Assembly (NCBI RefSeq): GCF_000751075.1 | Contig: NZ_CCMG01000014.1 | Span: 1-64,000, forward strand | DNA: 64,000 bases | DNA from: Rickettsia tamurae | Lineage (GTDB): Bacteria; Pseudomonadota; Alphaproteobacteria; Rickettsiales; Rickettsiaceae | Direction of reading: 5' to 3' | Shown here: positions 61,160 through 64,000 of the stretch, piece by piece | Position numbering within the stretch: the stretch's first letter is position 1 | How the letters are laid out: each line of letters begins with the position of its first letter | Program-made: the position numbers and the translations under genes | The notes under the pieces: generated by a model | Databases searched by the model: none | What the model was told of the DNA's origin: nothing | The model's input: the letters and a program-made list of their open reading frames with translations, nothing else

Positions 61160-61812
61160 TTCTTTAAGCTCTCTGTTAAGCTTGCTAATTGTTTTTCAAG
61201 GCTTATATGGTTTTGTATTTTATCATTTGTGAGTTCTAAAGGTGAGCCAACTATGATTTTAATAGTACCAAACGGTAGGGGTATTATTAATTTATCCCAA
61301 CTTTTTAGTCTAAAACATTTAGAGGTACTACTTACTATCGGAATAAGTTTTTTGTTATATCTATAGGCAATTTCAGTAATGCCGCTATTTACTTTATATA
61401 CCGGTCCTTTAGGACCATCCGGCGTGACTATTATATTTGCACCTTGAGATAGCTTACCTATAATATTACGTAAAGCTCCAATTGGATTTTTATTAGTAGA
61501 ACCTACTATAACTCTGCAACCGAATTTTCCTACTAGATCGTTTAAAATTTTTCCGTCTAAATGCGGGGATATTAAAGCATAGATATTTCTATGTCCTATA
61601 AACATAGCCGGACTTAAGGCGAGCATATTATGCCAAAATGCAAAGATTACACCTTGTTCGTTTAGGAATTTTTCCTTATTGCCGTTATCGTAAAATATAA
61701 ATTTCTGCCTTGAAGTAAAGTAAACAAAACGCAAATACCAATATAGTAAAATAGTAATTATACTAAGTACGTATTTATTATTTTTTAAAAATTTTTTAAA
61801 AACTTTCCGCAT
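61156..61812 (-). CDS. DUF374 acyltransferase, LpxJ-like
   Basis: Lysophospholipid-acyltransferase-like DUF374 protein. An N-terminal membrane helix (NKYVLSIITILLYWYLRFVY) is followed by IFAFWHNMLALSP with the likely catalytic His, then GCRVIVGSTNKNPIGALRNI and VTPDGPKGPVYKV. DUF374 enzymes of the LpxJ type add a secondary acyl chain to lipid A precursors in Campylobacter and Helicobacter. The direct coupling to waaA (ATGA overlap) supports a lipid A role. Length 218 is typical. LpxJ assignment is inference. Confidence 0.8.
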   Translation of the reverse strand: MRKVFKKFLKNNKYVLSIITILLYWYLRFVYFTSRQKFIFYDNGNKEKFLNEQGVIFAFWHNMLALSPAMFIGHRNIYALISPHLDGKILNDLVGKFGCRVIVGSTNKNPIGALRNIIGKLSQGANIIVTPDGPKGPVYKVNSGITEIAYRYNKKLIPIVSSTSKCFRLKSWDKLIIPLPFGTIKIIVGSPLELTNDKIQNHISLEKQLASLTESLKK

Positions 61813-61825
61813 TGATTACCTTATT

Positions 61826-61856
61826 TGTCATACCGTGGCTTGTCCACGGTATGACA
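61826..61856. repeat. Single palindromic half-unit upstream of the acyltransferase
   Basis: TGTCATACCGTGG and CCACGGTATGACA form a perfect 13-bp stem with a CTTGT loop. It is identical in plan to the half-units inside the compound elements and lies 14 bp from the acyltransferase start, so it would fold in the leader of its mRNA. Confidence 0.88.
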
Positions 61857-61884
61857 ATGAGAAAACTGAAGCCATACAACATAA

Positions 61885-63087
61885 TCAACCTATAGAACTA
61901 CAAGCTCTCTCAATTCTAATACAAGCCTCTTCTAGCTCTTCCATAGAAGTAGCATAAGAGATTCTAAAATATCCCTCTAAGCCGAAAGCAATACCGGGTA
62001 CTACGGCAACTTTTGCTTCTTCAAGTAAATATTCGGCAAAATCATTACTATTTGCAATAATTTTTCCTGATTTAGTTTTATGCCCAAATATTTTATCGCA
62101 TTTAACAAATAAGTAAAATGCCCCTTCCGGCTTATAGCACTCAAAATATTCTACTCTTTTCAAAATTGATAAAGCAAGATCACGCTTTTTTTGAAAATTT
62201 AAAGCATTAGGCTTTATATAATCTTGAGGACCGTTTAATGCTTCAATAGCAGCCATTTGACTTATTGAACAAGGGTTTGAAGTACTTTGCGACTGAATAA
62301 TAGTCATTGCTTTAATCAAAGCTTTAGAGCCTGTACCGTAGCCTATACGCCAACCCGTCATAGAATAAGCTTTAGATACTCCGTTTACGGTAAATATTCT
62401 CTCTTTTAAATCAGGTGCTATTTGGGCTAATGTATAAAATTTAAAATCATCAAAAGTAATATGCTCGTAAATATCATCGGACATTAAGTTTACATGGGGA
62501 TATTTTCTTAAAACTTTAGCAATATTTTCTAGTTCTTCAAAATTATAGCTTGCACCTGTCGGGTTACTAGGAGAGTTAATAATAAGCCACTTAGTTTTAT
62601 CTGTAATTGAACGTTCTAAAGCTTCTGCACTTAATTTAAAGTTATTTTCAATTCCGCAATTTACAAAAACAGGTGTTCCTGTGCTAAGTGCAACCATATC
62701 AGGATACGAAACCCAATAGGGTGTCGGAATAATTACCTCATCCCTTTTGTCTAAAGATGCCATAAACAAATTATATATAACTTGCTTACCGCCGGTGCTT
62801 ACTATTATTTCATCAAGTTCGTAATCTATATTATTTTCACGTTTGAATTTGTCTTTTATTGCTTGCTTTAAAAGAGGCATACCCTCAACGTTAGTATATT
62901 TAGTAAAGCCATCTTTAATCGCTTTAATCGCCGCTTCCTTAATATTGTCAGGCGTATCAAAATCAGGCTCACCGGCACCGAGTGCGATAATATCAACTCC
63001 CGCTTTTTTAAGTTCAAGAGTTTTTTTAACGACTGCAAGGGTCGGCGATGGCTTTATAGAACTTAGCCTCGTAGAAATAATTGACAT
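61885..63087 (-). CDS. aspC: Aspartate aminotransferase (class I/II PLP enzyme)
   Basis: Transfers the amino group between aspartate and 2-oxoglutarate. The PLP lysine is K239 in NGVSKAYSMTGWRIGYG, with NSPSNPTGASY and SDDIYEHITF as cofactor contacts and a C-terminal arginine in GYFRISYATS. The length of 400 fits the 1-gamma-type AspC found in alphaproteobacteria. Separate from the waaA operon by a short repeat region. Confidence 0.94.
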   Translation of the reverse strand: MSIISTRLSSIKPSPTLAVVKKTLELKKAGVDIIALGAGEPDFDTPDNIKEAAIKAIKDGFTKYTNVEGMPLLKQAIKDKFKRENNIDYELDEIIVSTGGKQVIYNLFMASLDKRDEVIIPTPYWVSYPDMVALSTGTPVFVNCGIENNFKLSAEALERSITDKTKWLIINSPSNPTGASYNFEELENIAKVLRKYPHVNLMSDDIYEHITFDDFKFYTLAQIAPDLKERIFTVNGVSKAYSMTGWRIGYGTGSKALIKAMTIIQSQSTSNPCSISQMAAIEALNGPQDYIKPNALNFQKKRDLALSILKRVEYFECYKPEGAFYLFVKCDKIFGHKTKSGKIIANSNDFAEYLLEEAKVAVVPGIAFGLEGYFRISYATSMEELEEACIRIERACSSIG

Positions 63088-63137
63088 AATTTGAGTCCGT
63101 ATTAATGCATTAGGTGTTGTTGCATGGATACTAGAGT

Positions 63138-63229
63138 CGTCATTGCGAGCAGCCGTAGGCTGCGTGGCAATCTCATCAAATATCCTGAGATTGCTTCGTC
63201 AATTGCTATGCAATTTCCTCGCAATGACG
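63138..63229. repeat. CGTCATTGCGAG palindrome family, copy upstream of aspC
   Basis: Begins CGTCATTGCGAGCAGCCGTAG and ends CCTCGCAATGACG, 92 bp, with the inner CAATCTCA/TGAGATTG pair. TTGTTGCATGGATAC in front is an arm of the other family. Upstream of aspC; the rest of 63088-63370 is AT-rich without further features. Confidence 0.86.
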
Positions 63230-63370
63230 TTTACCCTTTTGAGCCGCACAACAAGCTTTATTTATAAAAGCGATAATACAGCAATTTTAATCGCAATAAA
63301 ATTATTTTATTTAAAAATTTATCAAGATATGCTTTATTATAGTAAGTAATATTAATTTAGTAATTAAACT

Positions 63371-64000
63371 ATGCTCGGTAAAATAAAAGACAAAATCAAA
63401 CATTATTGCTTAACTATAATAAATATACCAAATTTTATTAAGAATAAAATTTTAGAATTTAAGAATTATATAAGTGATTGTAAATATAAATTCTCTCATT
63501 TAGCCGAAACTAATTATCAGCTTGGACTTGATCATTTATATAGAGGTAATTTAAATGATGCATTGCTTAGGTTTAAACTAGTCGATAAATTTTTTAATCC
63601 TAATGATTCTAAAGTATATTATCAACTCGGATGGGTTTATTTTTTAAAAAATAATTACAGACAAGCTATAGAATATTTAGAAAAATCTAATGAAAAATAT
63701 AAAGCTATATTTATAAATTTTTTGAAAAATTATAAGGATATTACTGAAATACCTCAAGAAATTTGGGGAAAATATCGTGATTTAACAGCACAATATTATC
63801 CTACTATTTTTAATAACGATAAAAATATCCATCTTCCGTATAGGTTTGTTAATGAAGCACTTAAGCAGATATCTGATTTACCGGATAATTACTCTATTTT
63901 GGAACTTGGAAGTAATATAGGGCTTGTAGGTTATGAAATACAAAAACGTTTTCCGGAAAGTTTTACTTTAACCGGTGTAGAAATTTCTACTTTAATGAAT
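63371..64000 (+). CDS. TPR-containing SAM-dependent methyltransferase, partial
   Basis: The reading frame is open from ATG 63371 to the window end (210 codons so far). Residues about 50-115 form TPR-like helical pairs ([20 protein letters not shown] and [20 protein letters not shown]). A class I methyltransferase domain then starts with the SAM loop [17 protein letters not shown] and TLTGVEIST. Family members combine TPR with methyltransferase and act on unknown substrates. The 3' part lies outside the window. Confidence 0.8.
   Translation, partial: MLGKIKDKIKHYCLTIINIPNFIKNKILEFKNYISDCKYKFSHLAETNYQLGLDHLYRGNLNDALLRFKLVDKFFNPNDSKVYYQLGWVYFLKNNYRQAIEYLEKSNEKYKAIFINFLKNYKDITEIPQEIWGKYRDLTAQYYPTIFNNDKNIHLPYRFVNEALKQISDLPDNYSILELGSNIGLVGYEIQKRFPESFTLTGVEISTLMN

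Overview
This window reads as chromosomal DNA of a Rickettsia, most likely a spotted fever group species. The evidence is its very AT-rich composition, the ADP/ATP translocase Tlc1, a rickettsial S-adenosylmethionine importer, Rickettsia palindromic element 1 (RPE1) insertions inside and beside genes, and an intact 1817-codon formin-like autotransporter Sca2. No rRNA, CRISPR array, prophage or intact insertion sequence is visible. One tRNA gene is present (tRNA-Thr, anticodon GGT).

Layout. 1-9.8 kb: ftsH-sdhB, a decayed lprI-like gene, lgt-midA on the minus strand, an MscS-family channel, yidC-pgsA and an exported carbonic-anhydrase-like protein. 9.8-13.5 kb is a decay zone: a small exported protein, an RPE1 copy, a 164-bp MITE-like palindrome, then three broken genes (SAM methyltransferase, phosphodiester glycosidase, peptide-deformylase-like lipoprotein). 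13.6-24 kb: tlc1, glpT, ndk, then the near-origin cluster mnmG-rsmG-parA-parB, in which two ParB-site-like CACGTG palindromes occur, then ettA, a TatB-like small protein and kdsA. 24.3-28.4 kb holds the most unusual locus: remains of one long gene of about 1370 codons, now in five or more reading-frame pieces. It encoded leucine-rich repeats, a P-loop NTPase, a TPR-like helical region and a C-terminal CE-clan (Ulp1/deubiquitinase-like) cysteine protease. 28.5-35.4 kb: erpA, dgt (its 3' end replaced by RPE1), argS, a SPOR protein and parC. 35.5-36.7 kb holds two more gene remnants. 36.7-48.8 kb: a porin, dcd, secB, ctrA, queF, trcR, pntB, an OmpW-like protein, sam, a ProP-like transporter, a broken gene, tRNA-Thr, secG and a frameshifted yhhQ-type queuosine-precursor transporter. 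48.9-64 kb: sca2, cysS, rpsB, tsf, a hypothetical gene split by an in-frame stop, waaA (with RPE1) and an LpxJ-like acyltransferase, aspC, and the start of a TPR methyltransferase.

How it fits together. The genes show an obligate intracellular lifestyle: ATP, glycerol-3-phosphate, SAM and probably osmolytes are imported. Envelope assembly (lgt, yidC, secB, secG, kdsA, waaA, porins) and cell-cycle control (ctrA, trcR, parAB) are kept. Peripheral functions are decaying, often by single-base indels in A or T runs. Intergenic space is dominated by three palindrome families: a modular TGTCAT...ATGACA hairpin family, a CGTCATTGCGAG...TCGCAATGACG family and RPE1. A fourth type, the MITE-like element, has two copies. 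One hairpin element is flanked by a 10-bp direct repeat, which suggests insertion.
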